Shown piece by piece: positions 26,353 through 35,317 of a stretch of 64,000 bases of DNA. The notes beneath the pieces are model-generated. The model did not search any database and was not told where the DNA came from. It saw only the letters and a list, made by a program, of their open reading frames with translations. Numbering within the stretch: the stretch's first letter is position 1; every line of letters starts with the position of its first letter. The stretch is from an uncultured Lachnospiraceae bacterium (GTDB lineage: Bacteria; Bacillota; Clostridia; Lachnospirales; Lachnospiraceae). The stretch covers positions 1 to 64,000 of the forward strand of contig CAJUIP010000017.1 in the NCBI GenBank assembly GCA_910586315.1, given 5' to 3'. Position numbers and translations under genes: made by a program.

Positions 26353-27045
26353 ATGCTGGGTATTATTGGTGCGATGGAAGTGGAAGTGGAAAAGCTCCGG
26401 GAAATGATGGTGGCTCCCAAGGTCCGGACAGTGGCCGGAATGAGTTTCTGCCAGGGGACCATTAAAGGAAAAGAGGTGGTAGTGGTACGCTCCGGAGTCG
26501 GAAAAGTGAATGCAGGGCTCTGCAGCCAGATTCTTGTGGATCAGTATCACGTGGATGGAATTATAAATACGGGAATTGCAGGCTCCCTTAGAAATGAAGT
26601 CAATGTAGGAGATATTGTGCTTTCCACCACTGCGGTGCAGCATGATATGGATGCGACCGGCTTTGGCTACCAGATTGGAGAAATCCCTCAGATGGGAATA
26701 AAAGAATTTCCGGCAGATGAACACTTAAGAACGCTGGCTGAGAAGTGCTGCAAAAAGGCCAACCCCGATATTCAGACCTTTACCGGGCGGGTGGCCAGTG
26801 GGGATCAGTTTATTAATGATAAGGAAAAGAAAGCATGGATCCGGGAAACCTTTGATGCATATTGTACAGAGATGGAGGGAGCCGCCATTGCACAGGCCGC
26901 TTATTTGAATCAGATTCCATATTTGGTGGTCCGCGCGATTTCAGATAAGGCGGATGACAGCGCCAATGTGGATTATAAGGAGTTTGAGGCAAAAGCCGTG
27001 GAACATTCGGTGCGTTTAATTGTGTCTATGCTGGAAGAAATGTAA
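26353..27045 (+). CDS. mtnN: 5'-methylthioadenosine/S-adenosylhomocysteine nucleosidase
   Basis: 230 residues, normal MTAN length. MLGIIGAMEVEVEKLRE is the N-terminal strand and catalytic Glu region, INTGIAGSL the nucleobase loop, SGDQFINDKEKK and EMEGAAIAQAAYL hold the ribose-binding residues, and RAISDKAD has the catalytic Asp. It splits MTA and SAH to adenine plus thioribose products in the methyl cycle. Monocistronic with a terminator just downstream. Confidence 0.95.
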   Translation: MLGIIGAMEVEVEKLREMMVAPKVRTVAGMSFCQGTIKGKEVVVVRSGVGKVNAGLCSQILVDQYHVDGIINTGIAGSLRNEVNVGDIVLSTTAVQHDMDATGFGYQIGEIPQMGIKEFPADEHLRTLAEKCCKKANPDIQTFTGRVASGDQFINDKEKKAWIRETFDAYCTEMEGAAIAQAAYLNQIPYLVVRAISDKADDSANVDYKEFEAKAVEHSVRLIVSMLEEM

Positions 27046-27050
27046 GAAAT

Positions 27051-27090
27051 AAAAGTCCGGATGGAATGGTTCCTTTCCGGGCTTTTACTG
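27051..27090 (+). terminator. terminator after mtnN
   Basis: AAAAGTCCGGA pairs with TCCGGGCTTTT (one G-T pair) around a 13-nt loop, starting just after the mtnN stop. Confidence 0.75.
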
Positions 27091-27154
27091 TTTCTGAACC
27101 CCTTAAGAATCGAATTCTCCCGCTATTTGACGAACGATTTTTGGCTTCTTAATC

Positions 27155-27183
27155 TTCTCAAAAAGCTTCTAAGTGGTTATAAT
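27155..27183 (+). promoter_or_regulatory. sigma-A promoter for gene at 27231
   Basis: TTCTCA, 17 bp, TATAAT (27178-27183), about 48 bp before the ATG. Confidence 0.5.
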
Positions 27184-27230
27184 GGGAACCATCATCTGGA
27201 ACGATCTGGACGAAGAAAGGGGAGCTATTT

Positions 27231-28298
27231 ATGTTACAATTTTTACAAACTGGAAAAATGCTGTATGTTCTTGCGGCCGTATGTGCACTGGGAGCTCTCA
27301 GCAAGCTTGTGACAAGCAGCCTCTACAAAAGATTAATTAAAGAAACCGGAAACATGGCACTGACGAAAAATAAGAATTTGAAAGCACTGAAGCAAAAAAC
27401 CGAGAACATGTTTCTTATCAGTCATGGAATCCGAAACACCGGTGTTTACATAGAAAGACAGATATATGGATTCCGCTTTATGAGAATGTCCCTGGATAGC
27501 TGGGACAACCTTTCCGTGCAGGCAATGATTTTATGCTTTTTGATTGGAGGCGTAGCCGCGTTTGCCTCCTACTGGTATCGCTGTGATTCCTACTATATTG
27601 TACTTTACGGGACCATAGGAATCCTGTCCGGACTGTTTTTGGTGCTTGTTGATAACGGAGCCAATATTGCAGTGAAGAGACAGCAGCTTGCGGATTGCCT
27701 TGCGGATTATGTGGAAAACTCTCCGCATTTTTATAAAAATGTGGAGAGATCTTCGGAGAGCACAGAGCCGGAAAAGAAGAGCAGTGCGGCTATCAAATCC
27801 CTGAATCCCAGGCCGCGTGAGTTTGGAAGAAAGGGAGTAAAGGCAGTGCAGGAGATGGCAGTGGCGGATGAGAAGGCAGTTCTGGCAGAAGAAAAAGAGG
27901 ATGTCAGGGAGCAGGAAGGCCATTTTCACATAGAGAAGGCAGAAAAAGACACCAAAAAAGCAGCAAATGCCCAGACAGAACGGCAGGGCGGCAGATTTTC
28001 TGTTTTGTCCAGAAAAAAGGAGGGAGTTTTGGACGAGCAGGCCGGGAAAAATTCAGGCGGTGGGAAAGAAAGTGCCGGTGCCAAACGGCAGAATGCCCAA
28101 AAAGGAGACGAGCTTTCCGGGAATATCGAATATCTGAGAGAGAGCCTGGAACAGATTGCGGCCAGCAGAGAGCAGACAAAACGAACGCTGCAGGAAATTC
28201 TGGCGACGGAAAAACCGGGAACAGAGCGGGCCAGGAAAGAGCTGAAACCGGAGGACTTGAAATTGCTGGGGGAACTTCTGCAGGAATATTTAACTTAG
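27231..28298 (+). CDS. membrane protein with long charged C-terminal tail, unknown
   Basis: 355 residues. A hydrophobic N-terminal helix (LYVLAAVCALGALSKLV), then two close membrane spans (MILCFLIGGVAAFASYW and IVLYGTIGILSGLFLVLV, about 100-145), then some 200 charged residues rich in Lys, Glu and Gln with coiled-coil character near the end (EYLRESLEQIAASREQTKR). No family recognised with confidence. GGGGAGC precedes the ATG. Own promoter; 101 bp before pgi, which has its own promoter. Might be an envelope scaffold; that is speculation. Confidence 0.65.
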   Translation: MLQFLQTGKMLYVLAAVCALGALSKLVTSSLYKRLIKETGNMALTKNKNLKALKQKTENMFLISHGIRNTGVYIERQIYGFRFMRMSLDSWDNLSVQAMILCFLIGGVAAFASYWYRCDSYYIVLYGTIGILSGLFLVLVDNGANIAVKRQQLADCLADYVENSPHFYKNVERSSESTEPEKKSSAAIKSLNPRPREFGRKGVKAVQEMAVADEKAVLAEEKEDVREQEGHFHIEKAEKDTKKAANAQTERQGGRFSVLSRKKEGVLDEQAGKNSGGGKESAGAKRQNAQKGDELSGNIEYLRESLEQIAASREQTKRTLQEILATEKPGTERARKELKPEDLKLLGELLQEYLT

Positions 28299-28322
28299 AA
28301 AGTGAAAAAATTCCAGTCGGCA

Positions 28323-28351
28323 TTGTCAATGGTTTAGCCAAGTGATATAAT
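28323..28351 (+). promoter_or_regulatory. sigma-A promoter of pgi
   Basis: TTGTCA (28323-28328), 17-bp spacer, TATAAT (28346-28351), 48 bp before the start codon. Confidence 0.7.
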
Positions 28352-28399
28352 GAAAGGCAATATGAGAGATATCTCACACAAGAAAAGGAGAAGGGATTT

Positions 28400-29749
28400 A
28401 TGAGCAAAGAATTATTGTTTGATTATTCCAAGGCGTCAGGTTTTATTCGGGAAGAAGAAATTGCAAATATGAAGAGCGCTGTAATGGGCGCAAAGGAAGT
28501 TCTCACAGAAAAAACGGGCGCCGGAAATGATTTCCTTGGCTGGATTGATCTGCCGGTTGATTATGATAAAGAAGAGTTTGCAAGAATCAAAAAGGCAGCG
28601 GAAAAAATCAAAGGCGATTCGGATGTGCTGCTGGTAATCGGAATCGGCGGCTCCTACCTTGGAGCCAGAGCCGCGATTGAATTCTTGTCTCATAGTTTTT
28701 ATAATGTCCTGCCGAAAGGAGTGAGAAAAACTCCGGAAATCTATTTTGTCGGAAATAGTATCAGCAGCAAATATGTTAAAGATCTTCAGGATGTGCTGGA
28801 AGGTAAGGACTTTTCCATCAATATCATTTCCAAATCCGGTACAACCACAGAGCCTGCCATTGCCTTCCGCGTGTTCAAGGAGATGTTGATTAAAAAGTAT
28901 GGCAGAGAAGAAGCCAATAAGAGAATCTATGCAACAACGGATAAGGCAAGAGGCGCATTAAAGAATCTGGCAAACGAAGAGGGATATGAGTCCTTCGTGG
29001 TTCCGGATGATGTGGGAGGACGTTTTTCTGTACTGACGGCCGTTGGCCTGCTTCCGATTGCGGTAAGCGGTGCAGATATTGACAAGCTGATGGAGGGCGC
29101 AGCCTTTGCAAGAAAGAAAGCTTTAGAAGCAGAGTATGAAGCAAACCCGGCCCTGTTGTATGCGGCTGTCCGCAATATTTTGTTAAGAAAAGGAAAACAG
29201 GTTGAAATCGTAGCAAATTATGAGCCGAGCCTTCATTATGTTTCTGAATGGTGGAAACAGCTTTATGGTGAAAGCGAAGGAAAAGACCAGAAAGGTATTC
29301 TCCCGGCAGCTGTTGATCTGACAACGGATTTACATTCCATGGGTCAGTTCATCCAGGATGGTGCCCGTATCATGTTTGAGACAGTTCTCAGCGTGGAAGA
29401 GTCCCCAGCGGGAATTGTTCTGCAGGAGGAAGAAGTGGATACCGACGGCATGAATTATCTGGCCGGACAGACTGTGGACTTTGTAAATAAGAGCGCCATG
29501 AATGGAACGATTCTGGCCCATACAGACGGCAGCGTTCCGAATCTGCTGGTTAAGATTCCGTCTCAGGATGAGTACAGCCTTGGTCAGCTGTTCTATTTCT
29601 TTGAGTTTGCCTGCGGCATCAGCGGATATATTCTTGGAGTAAATCCGTTTAACCAGCCGGGGGTTGAGAGCTACAAGAAGAATATGTTTGCACTTCTCGG
29701 CAAACCAGGCTATGAAGAAGCAAGAGAGGCTCTGTTAAAGAGACTGTAA
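28400..29749 (+). CDS. pgi: glucose-6-phosphate isomerase
   Basis: 449 residues, the shorter Firmicutes type. VIGIGGSYLGARAAIEFL and ISKSGTTTEPAIAFR are phosphosugar-binding SIS motifs; SVGLLPIAVSG-like and HTDGSVPNLLV, GYILGVNPFNQPGVE carry the C-terminal signature with the catalytic Lys/His region. Interconverts glucose-6-P and fructose-6-P in glycolysis. AAAGGAGAAGGG is the ribosome site; a terminator follows the stop by 5 bp, so it is a single-gene unit. Confidence 0.97.
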   Translation: MSKELLFDYSKASGFIREEEIANMKSAVMGAKEVLTEKTGAGNDFLGWIDLPVDYDKEEFARIKKAAEKIKGDSDVLLVIGIGGSYLGARAAIEFLSHSFYNVLPKGVRKTPEIYFVGNSISSKYVKDLQDVLEGKDFSINIISKSGTTTEPAIAFRVFKEMLIKKYGREEANKRIYATTDKARGALKNLANEEGYESFVVPDDVGGRFSVLTAVGLLPIAVSGADIDKLMEGAAFARKKALEAEYEANPALLYAAVRNILLRKGKQVEIVANYEPSLHYVSEWWKQLYGESEGKDQKGILPAAVDLTTDLHSMGQFIQDGARIMFETVLSVEESPAGIVLQEEEVDTDGMNYLAGQTVDFVNKSAMNGTILAHTDGSVPNLLVKIPSQDEYSLGQLFYFFEFACGISGYILGVNPFNQPGVESYKKNMFALLGKPGYEEAREALLKRL

Positions 29750-29754
29750 TATAG

Positions 29755-29804
29755 AAAAGAGACAGTGCACGGAATTGCCATCCTGTGCGCTGTCTCTTTT
29801 TTCT
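29755..29804 (+). terminator. terminator after pgi
   Basis: AAAAGAGACAGTGCACGG pairs with CCTGTGCGCTGTCTCTTTT (few mismatches), then TTCTTT. The A-run on the left would allow function on both strands. Confidence 0.88.
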
Positions 29805-29962
29805 TTACTAAAATGGCTTTTTCGGGATGCCAACAGGGATAGCGGGCATCGGATTGTTGCAGCTACAATCCGGATTGTAAAGTCTTTTAGAAAGAGATAG
29901 AAGGATGCTCCCTGATATGTTATAATTCTAGTGGGTGCTTTGCCACTATAAAAAGAAAAGAA

Positions 29963-30000
29963 GAATCCCTCGACTGTACGCCATTACGGTCGGGGGATTC
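29963..30000 (-). terminator. strong hairpin, probable terminator for gene at 30216
   Basis: GAATCCCTCGACTG pairs with CGGTCGGGGGATTC. Read on the minus strand it is followed by a T-rich run (TTCTTTTCTTTTTATAG), fitting termination of the minus-strand gene about 215 bp away; no gene reads into it closely on the plus strand. Confidence 0.6.
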
Positions 30001-30215
30001 GTTCTTTGCCTGCATGGATTTCTCCACATTTCTTTGTCTAACGGCATTATAGCATATGCAGATTTTAATTGCAAGATACATTTCTTTTGGGGTTCCCCAC
30101 TTTTTCAGCTTTCCACGAACTTTTCCATAAATATGTCTAAAGGGTTAAAACATCTACAGGAGAAATTTGTATCCCAAATGATTTATGGTATCCCAAAAGC
30201 GATCCCCAGGCAGGT

Positions 30216-30482
30216 CTATTCCTCAATGACATGAATTTCCAGATAATCAAAATCAACGTCCTCAATAAAACTGTCTTTTGTAAAACGCGTCTTATCATGG
30301 CGTTTAAAGTCTTTTATATTGGAATCCAGCCAGATGGGCTGGCTTAAATCGAACTTGTAACAAATTTCTTCCAAAGCCTGAAAGACCATGGATGTGCGGG
30401 ACATGGAGTAGTCGCCGCTGCATGCCACAGTATCCTTTAACAGGTGATTATCCTTCCAGATTTTTCCCCACATACGGAACAT
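30216..30482 (-). CDS. small conserved-type protein, unknown function
   Basis: 88 residues, soluble: MFRMWGKIWKDNHLLKDTVA, then SRTSMVFQALEEICYKFDL and QPIWLDSNIKDFKRHDKTRF, ending DFDYLEIHVIEE. Many aromatic and acidic residues, no signal or membrane segment. GAAAGGAGGCCGTCC lies at proper spacing. Proteins of this look are common in Lachnospiraceae but I know no function. Isolated, monocistronic. Confidence 0.72.
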   Translation of the reverse strand: MFRMWGKIWKDNHLLKDTVACSGDYSMSRTSMVFQALEEICYKFDLSQPIWLDSNIKDFKRHDKTRFTKDSFIEDVDFDYLEIHVIEE

Positions 30483-30665
30483 GGACGGCCTCCTTTCTAT
30501 TACGATGGTTTCTGGCCTGTATCTCCTGCCGCCAGTGTAAGATTCTTTTGCGCCATTATATCAATAAATATACGAATTTTAAAGAGGCTTTTTGAAGATT
30601 TTACCTTGTGCGGCGGGTCAAGTTGTAGTAATCTATATATAGTACAAAAGCCAGGAGGACAAAAG

Positions 30666-31763
30666 ATGGCACAGCCTATTACGGATTATGCTGCCTTTTT
30701 TGCTGGTGCAAAGCAGGCGGTAGAGGAACTGGAACAGTTGAAACAGCAGGAACGACAGTTGGAGGAGACAGAAAAGCAGCTGGAAAAAACGCTGAAGACG
30801 AAACAGCAGACCATTGCCGATACAATTTCCCAGACGGTAAAACAAAGGGCTGACGAAATTTCAAGAAGCTATGACGTGGAAATCGGGAAGCTCCAGGATC
30901 GTTTAAAAAAGGTAAAATCAAAGCGGGAGAAGGCAAAAACCCAGGGGATTAAAGAGCGGATTGCGGAGGATACGCAGGAGCTGTTAAAGGAAAATGAAGA
31001 ATGGAAGGGACGGATTAAAAATCTGTTCCGTGTCAACCATGTACCGACATTTTGTTCCGGCAGGCTGTATTATTCTCTTTATTTTACGCGGGGCTTAAAA
31101 GAAACCCTGATTATGCTGGCTGTTCTTCTGATTTTCTTTCTTGCCGTACCATGTGGGATTTATTTATTAATTCCTGCGCGGAAAACATGGTACCTGATTG
31201 GAATTTATGTTGGAGTCATCGGAGTTTTTGGAGGGATTTATGTAAAAATCGGGAATTCCACGAAGATAAAATATATGGATGTGCTGAAAGAAGGAAGGGA
31301 TATCCATGACAGGATCAGGGCCAATAAAAAACAGATAAAGGCCATCGTCAGGGCGATTCGAAAGGATAAAAATGATAACATATACAATCTTCAGAAGTTT
31401 GATGATGAGATTGCCCAGCTGAATCAGGATTTGGCGCAGACCAATAAAAAGAAGAAGGATGCGTTAAGCACGTTTGAATCTGTGACGAAAACGATTCTTT
31501 CCGATGAAATTATGGCGAATAATAAGGCAGAGCTGGAGAGACTGGAGGCAGAGCTTTCCGATACAGTGTCACAGCTTAAGAACACGCGGATTGCCGTAAA
31601 GGAAAAAGCTCTGTACATTACGGACCATTTTGAGGTGTTCGTTGGTAAGGAATTTGTGACGGCAGAAAGGCTGGAGGCACTGGAGAAAATTATTGCAGAG
31701 GGTGCGGCCGGCAATATCAGTGAGGCGGTTTCTGTATTTAAAAGCAGAGAGTATGACAGGTAA
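30666..31763 (+). CDS. coiled-coil membrane protein, unknown function
   Basis: 365 residues. N-terminal coiled coil (about 15-110; QAVEELEQLKQQERQLEET), two adjacent membrane spans (TLIMLAVLLIFFLAVPCGIYLLI and WYLIGIYVGVIGVFGGIYV, about 145-195) and a second coiled coil (about 205-330). CAGGAGGACAAAAG supports the start at 30666; the reading frame is open for 74 codons farther upstream without a ribosome site. 33 bp before the secreted M15 peptidase, so they may be co-transcribed. No family name assigned. Confidence 0.68.
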   Translation: MAQPITDYAAFFAGAKQAVEELEQLKQQERQLEETEKQLEKTLKTKQQTIADTISQTVKQRADEISRSYDVEIGKLQDRLKKVKSKREKAKTQGIKERIAEDTQELLKENEEWKGRIKNLFRVNHVPTFCSGRLYYSLYFTRGLKETLIMLAVLLIFFLAVPCGIYLLIPARKTWYLIGIYVGVIGVFGGIYVKIGNSTKIKYMDVLKEGRDIHDRIRANKKQIKAIVRAIRKDKNDNIYNLQKFDDEIAQLNQDLAQTNKKKKDALSTFESVTKTILSDEIMANNKAELERLEAELSDTVSQLKNTRIAVKEKALYITDHFEVFVGKEFVTAERLEALEKIIAEGAAGNISEAVSVFKSREYDR

Positions 31764-31796
31764 AGAAAGTTAACAAAATACAAAGGAGTAAGAGGT

Positions 31797-32774
31797 ATGA
31801 GAAAACAAATCGTGCGGATTGTTGTCATGACGGCGGCCATGACGGCGTGTATGACCATAAGCGCATTGGCGGAAGGCTGGAAAACAGATCATTCAGGACG
31901 ATGGTATGAAAACAGCGACGGAAGTTATCCGAGAAATCAATGGCAGTGGATTGACAATGATGGAGACGGAATGTCGGAATGCTATTATTTCGATGAAAAC
32001 GGATATGTTCTGGTAAACGCCACAACACCGGACGGGTGTGAGGTGAATGGAATTGGTGCATGGGTGAAGAACGGAGAAATCCAGACACAGGCCGGTGGTA
32101 CAAGCTCTGGCAGTACAGACTCCGGCAGTACAGGTTCTGGCGGAACGGGATGGAATGACTGGTATGACTGGGGGAACTGGGGAGGCTATAACAATGATCC
32201 GGAGTGGTATGACCATATGGAGGGCCTGAGCGAAGGAGACCGGGCGGCGTATCATTATGATGCCAAGTATTACAATTGGGATTCCAGAACACCGGAGTAT
32301 ATAGGAAAGGTGCAGGAGCAGTATAGCCGTATTTACGCAAATCCGACGGCGGAGACGGCGGCCGCGGAAATGGTATGGGTGGACATTCCCGTATGGCGGC
32401 TCAGGAATGGCCAGAAGGTAGCTGATACCACAAGAATACAGGTTTTAAGCTCTATCGCCGACGAAGTGAAGGAGATTTTCACGGAGATTTATAACGGGCC
32501 GGAGCAGTTCCCTATCAACAGCATTGGCGGTTACGCATGGAGAAGTAATGGCCTGGGAAGTAATCACAGCGCGGGGCTGGCCATTGACATTAATCCGGAC
32601 CAGAATCCCCAGGTGAGGGAAGACGGGACTGTTCTTGTGGGGAATAAATGGGAACCCGGCGTGAATCCATACTCCATCGGACGGGACAGCGATGTGGTAA
32701 AGGCATTTGGAAAACATGGCTGGGGTTGGGGCGCATCCTTTAATACAAAAGATTATATGCACTTTGATTGGTAA
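31797..32774 (+). CDS. secreted M15 D-Ala-D-Ala carboxypeptidase with wall-binding repeats
   Basis: 325 residues. Signal peptide about 1-24 (cut near ALA-EG). Residues 25-100 form choline-binding-like wall repeats (GWKTDHSGRWYENSDGSY, WQWIDNDGDGMSECYYFDENGY). A Ser/Gly/Thr and Trp/Gly/Tyr-rich linker follows (about 103-145). The C-terminal VanY-type domain has GSNHSAGLAIDINPD (zinc His and Asp) and GWGWGASFNTKDYMHFDW (catalytic Glu/Asp region replaced by KD, zinc His). It would trim or remodel peptidoglycan stem peptides. Followed by a clean terminator. Confidence 0.85.
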   Translation: MRKQIVRIVVMTAAMTACMTISALAEGWKTDHSGRWYENSDGSYPRNQWQWIDNDGDGMSECYYFDENGYVLVNATTPDGCEVNGIGAWVKNGEIQTQAGGTSSGSTDSGSTGSGGTGWNDWYDWGNWGGYNNDPEWYDHMEGLSEGDRAAYHYDAKYYNWDSRTPEYIGKVQEQYSRIYANPTAETAAAEMVWVDIPVWRLRNGQKVADTTRIQVLSSIADEVKEIFTEIYNGPEQFPINSIGGYAWRSNGLGSNHSAGLAIDINPDQNPQVREDGTVLVGNKWEPGVNPYSIGRDSDVVKAFGKHGWGWGASFNTKDYMHFDW

Positions 32775-32795
32775 TAGAACGAAATCCGGAATTGG

Positions 32796-32830
32796 CGGGA
32801 CATCTTTTTGATGTCCCGTCTGTTTTGTTT
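32796..32830 (+). terminator. terminator after the M15 peptidase gene
   Basis: CGGGACATC-TTTTT-GATGTCCCG is a perfect 9-bp stem followed by TCTGTTTTGTTTT. Confidence 0.85.
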
Positions 32831-32844
32831 TATGGGAAAGACCT

Positions 32845-32963
32845 GTGCGAAAACGGTGCCGCGAAGCGGCATCTTCCCTTCCTGTTTTCTGCACATCCAC
32901 CTGAGTCTCATAGGAAACACTTTCATGCATGGTGGTGCCTGATGGCAGGCATGAGGGTTTACT
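32845..32963. repeat. 119-bp structured repeat, family II copy B
   Basis: Partner of 26130-26249. Inner stem is GCCGC-GAA-GCGGC (perfect here, G-U in copy A); GCCTG-ATGG-CAGGC hairpin identical; outer arms AAACACT/AGGGTTT differ from copy A but still mostly pair. Directly follows TTATGGGAAAGACCT, which resembles the arm of family III. Confidence 0.6.
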
Positions 32964-33087
32964 GTAAAAAGGCAGGATGGGAAGGGGGCAGAGGAACTTC
33001 GTGTATAAATCCATCATGGACAGCCTATAATAACGTATAGGAAAGGAAAGAAAAGGAAAGAAAAGGAAACGGAGACAAAGACAGGCC

Positions 33088-33690
33088 ATGAGATTTCGGA
33101 AACGGGAAATTTATTATTATGATACAGTTGCGGGGTTTGAAGCAGAGAAGTTTGCCGGCCGGTTTTTGATGATGCTGCTGGATGAGATGCGGGAGTCCCA
33201 AAAAACGGAGGTTGTTTTTTTATGCATTGGCACCGACAGGTCCACAGGAGACAGTCTTGGACCGTTAATCGGTCATAAATTAAAGGAGCAGGGAATCAGA
33301 AATGCAAGGGTGTTTGGAACACTGGAAAGCCCGGTTCATGCCATGAACCTGGAGCTCTGCATGGAGGGGCTGCAGAAAAAATTCCCCAATGCCCTGGTGG
33401 TGGCGGTTGACGCTTCCGTGGGAAATGTGGAGCATGTGGGATTCGTCACTCTGGGGCGCGGGCCGCTAAAGCCTGGATCAGGAGTAAAAAAGGAGCTGAG
33501 AGCAGTAGGAGATATTTTTATTACCGGAATTGTGGGGGCTTCCAGGAACGGAGATCCGCTGATGCTGCAGAGTATCCGGCTTTCGGTCGTGATGCGTCTG
33601 GCGGACTGCATCAGCCGCAGTATCTGTCTGGGAATGAATCTCATTGGGAGACGTGTCGAAAACTTTTCCGTGGAGCCGTCCCCGTTTTGA
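33088..33690 (+). CDS. yyaC: spore protease YyaC
   Basis: 200 residues. LCIGTDRSTGDSLGPLIGHKL, FGTLESPVHAMNLE, VVAVDASVGNVEHVGFVTLGRGPLKPG and GDIFITGIVGASR are hallmark segments of the YyaC/DUF1256 family, relatives of the GPR spore protease made in sporulating Firmicutes. Its role is poorly defined but its presence indicates a spore former. Upstream is an A/G-rich tract with GGAGACAAAG as ribosome site at slightly long spacing. Confidence 0.9.
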   Translation: MRFRKREIYYYDTVAGFEAEKFAGRFLMMLLDEMRESQKTEVVFLCIGTDRSTGDSLGPLIGHKLKEQGIRNARVFGTLESPVHAMNLELCMEGLQKKFPNALVVAVDASVGNVEHVGFVTLGRGPLKPGSGVKKELRAVGDIFITGIVGASRNGDPLMLQSIRLSVVMRLADCISRSICLGMNLIGRRVENFSVEPSPF

Positions 33691-33740
33691 CAGGTTTTGC
33701 AGATGGGACATGCTATACTTTCGCTTGATTAAAAGAGAAT

Positions 33741-33769
33741 GGACCGGCGCGGGTTTCCCTGGCCGGTCC
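33741..33769 (+). promoter_or_regulatory. leader hairpin of the LysM gene
   Basis: GGACCGGC and GCCGGTCC form a perfect 8-bp stem around a 13-nt loop, with no T-run, 26 bp before the start codon. An extended -10 (TGCTATACT, 33711-33719) lies upstream, so the hairpin would be in the 5' leader and could affect stability or initiation. Confidence 0.45.
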
Positions 33770-33795
33770 GATGAAAAATATAGCGAGGTGAGACC

Positions 33796-35208
33796 ATGGG
33801 AGATTTATATAATCCATTTCCGAAGCTGCCGAAGAATATCCGCCAGATTGGCGACACGGACCAGGTGGTTCGGTTTTATGTGGAGGATTATGTAAACACA
33901 TATCTGAAACGACTGTATCCCACAGGAAAGCAGACGCTGCGGGTGGGACTTTTACTGGGGAATGTGGAACAATATGACGGGACTCCATACATATTTGTGG
34001 ACGGCGCCATGGAAATGGAAGACGTGGAAGTGAACGGGGAAAAGATTAATTTCTCGGACAATGCCTGGAAAAAGGCGTATCAGGCCATTGAGGAGGCGTT
34101 TCCTAAGAGAACGGTACAGGGGTGGTTTCTATGCGGCGGACCGGGGAGTCAGCTTAGTCCGCTTAATTATTGGAAACAGCACGGACAGTATTTCGCGGGG
34201 AAAAACCAGCTCATGTATTTAAACCATGGTCTGGAAGGCGAAGAAGCGGTTTATGTTACGTCGGACGACGGGTTTTACAGGCTGAAGGGATATTGCGTTT
34301 ATTACGAAAGAAATCAGATGATGCAGGACTATATGATTACCAGAAAGGATGTACACCGGATTGAATCTGGTTCTCATGAGAAGGTAATCAAGGATTTCAG
34401 ACAGCGCATGGTGGTGAAAAAGGAACAGGCAAAAGAACAAAACCATCGGACAAGCACCCTTGGCATGATTTGCGGAATGCTTTCCGTGGCAGTTTTGGCA
34501 GGCGGTGTGGTGCTGGTCAATAACTATACAAAAATGCAGCGAATGGAAAGTGTCTTGACTTCTGTCCTGCCTGCGGGAGTTTCCAACTGGGACGAGTATC
34601 AGAAGCAGAAAGCGGAGGAGCCGGATTTTATAATTGAGGAATTGCCGGGAAATGTACAGCCAATAGGAGAGGCAGTTGGGGAAACCGGGGAATCCTATGG
34701 AACGGAAACCATGGGGGGCAGCATACCGGAAAAGGGAGAAGCCGAAGCAGAAGACACCAAAGCGGAAGACGCAGATTCCACCCTGGTGGAAGAGGCGGTA
34801 CCGTCCGTGGAAGGCGAGAGCGCGGACAGCGGGGGAGCGGACAGCTACTCAACAGACGGTGAGAGCGGACAGGCCGGAGGTCCCGGGGAGGCAGCGCCGC
34901 CCGTACAGACAGAACCGGAAAGTCAGACCGATGGACTCGATCAGGAAGAGCCGTCCTCCCAGAATCTGGTAGGAATGGGGAAGGGAACCGGCCAGGGTGA
35001 TATGGAAGAGCCAGAGCGCGAGCCCATAGACTATGCGGCGGCCGAGGCAAATGGATATCATATATATGAAGTCGGAGAGGGAGAGACCCTTTATGGGATT
35101 TGCTGGAAAAACTATGGCGATCTGAAACATCTGGCAGAAATCTGCCGTTTGAATAACCTGGAAGATGTAGACCGGATTCTGGCCGGCCAAAAATTGATTT
35201 TGCCATAA
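33796..35208 (+). CDS. membrane protein with MPN-like N-domain and C-terminal LysM
   Basis: 470 residues. Residues 25-200 (QTLRVGLLLGNVEQYDGTPY, FVDGAMEMEDV, VQGWFLCGGPGSQLS) resemble a JAB/MPN fold, but the metal motif HxH...SxxD is not evident. A membrane span (TLGMICGMLSVAVLAGGVVLV) lies at about 222-244, followed by an acidic, Gly/Glu/Ser-rich linker of about 150 residues and a LysM domain (YEVGEGETLYGICWKNYGD) at the end. Topology puts the N-domain inside and LysM outside, on peptidoglycan. Next to a spore protease gene, so a sporulation or wall role is possible. Confidence 0.7.
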   Translation: MGDLYNPFPKLPKNIRQIGDTDQVVRFYVEDYVNTYLKRLYPTGKQTLRVGLLLGNVEQYDGTPYIFVDGAMEMEDVEVNGEKINFSDNAWKKAYQAIEEAFPKRTVQGWFLCGGPGSQLSPLNYWKQHGQYFAGKNQLMYLNHGLEGEEAVYVTSDDGFYRLKGYCVYYERNQMMQDYMITRKDVHRIESGSHEKVIKDFRQRMVVKKEQAKEQNHRTSTLGMICGMLSVAVLAGGVVLVNNYTKMQRMESVLTSVLPAGVSNWDEYQKQKAEEPDFIIEELPGNVQPIGEAVGETGESYGTETMGGSIPEKGEAEAEDTKAEDADSTLVEEAVPSVEGESADSGGADSYSTDGESGQAGGPGEAAPPVQTEPESQTDGLDQEEPSSQNLVGMGKGTGQGDMEEPEREPIDYAAAEANGYHIYEVGEGETLYGICWKNYGDLKHLAEICRLNNLEDVDRILAGQKLILP

Positions 35209-35317
35209 GGCAGAATGTAGCTGCATATGCCCATTTAAGATTGCCCGCGGCAAAGGGGCACGTGAACAGTAGCTGAATGGTTACAATTTAACCATAATTA
35301 AGAAAGAATTTAATGCG

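Larger units (their letters stand above)
29750..30215. other. 466-bp spacer between pgi and minus-strand gene
   Basis: After the pgi terminator there are a CGGATTG...CAATCCG hairpin (about 29850-29874), a TATAAT-like box near 29920 and the strong hairpin at 29963-30000. From 30010 to 30215 I see no gene and no recognisable structure. Confidence 0.55.
32775..33087. other. 313-bp spacer with terminator and structured repeat
   Basis: Holds the terminator (32796-32830), family II copy B (32845-32963) and a short A/G-rich run (AAAGGAAAG repeated, about 33041-33070) just before the yyaC start. No gene seen. Confidence 0.6.

Noticed and set aside
29935..30234. 99-codon plus-strand frame downstream of pgi
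   Set aside because: It passes through the strong hairpin at 29963-30000 and overlaps the start of the spacer and the minus-strand gene; no ribosome site.
33041..33075. AAAGGAAAG-type short repeats before yyaC as a microsatellite or CRISPR-like array
   Set aside because: Only about three imprecise units; too short and no spacer structure. No CRISPR array is present anywhere in the window.
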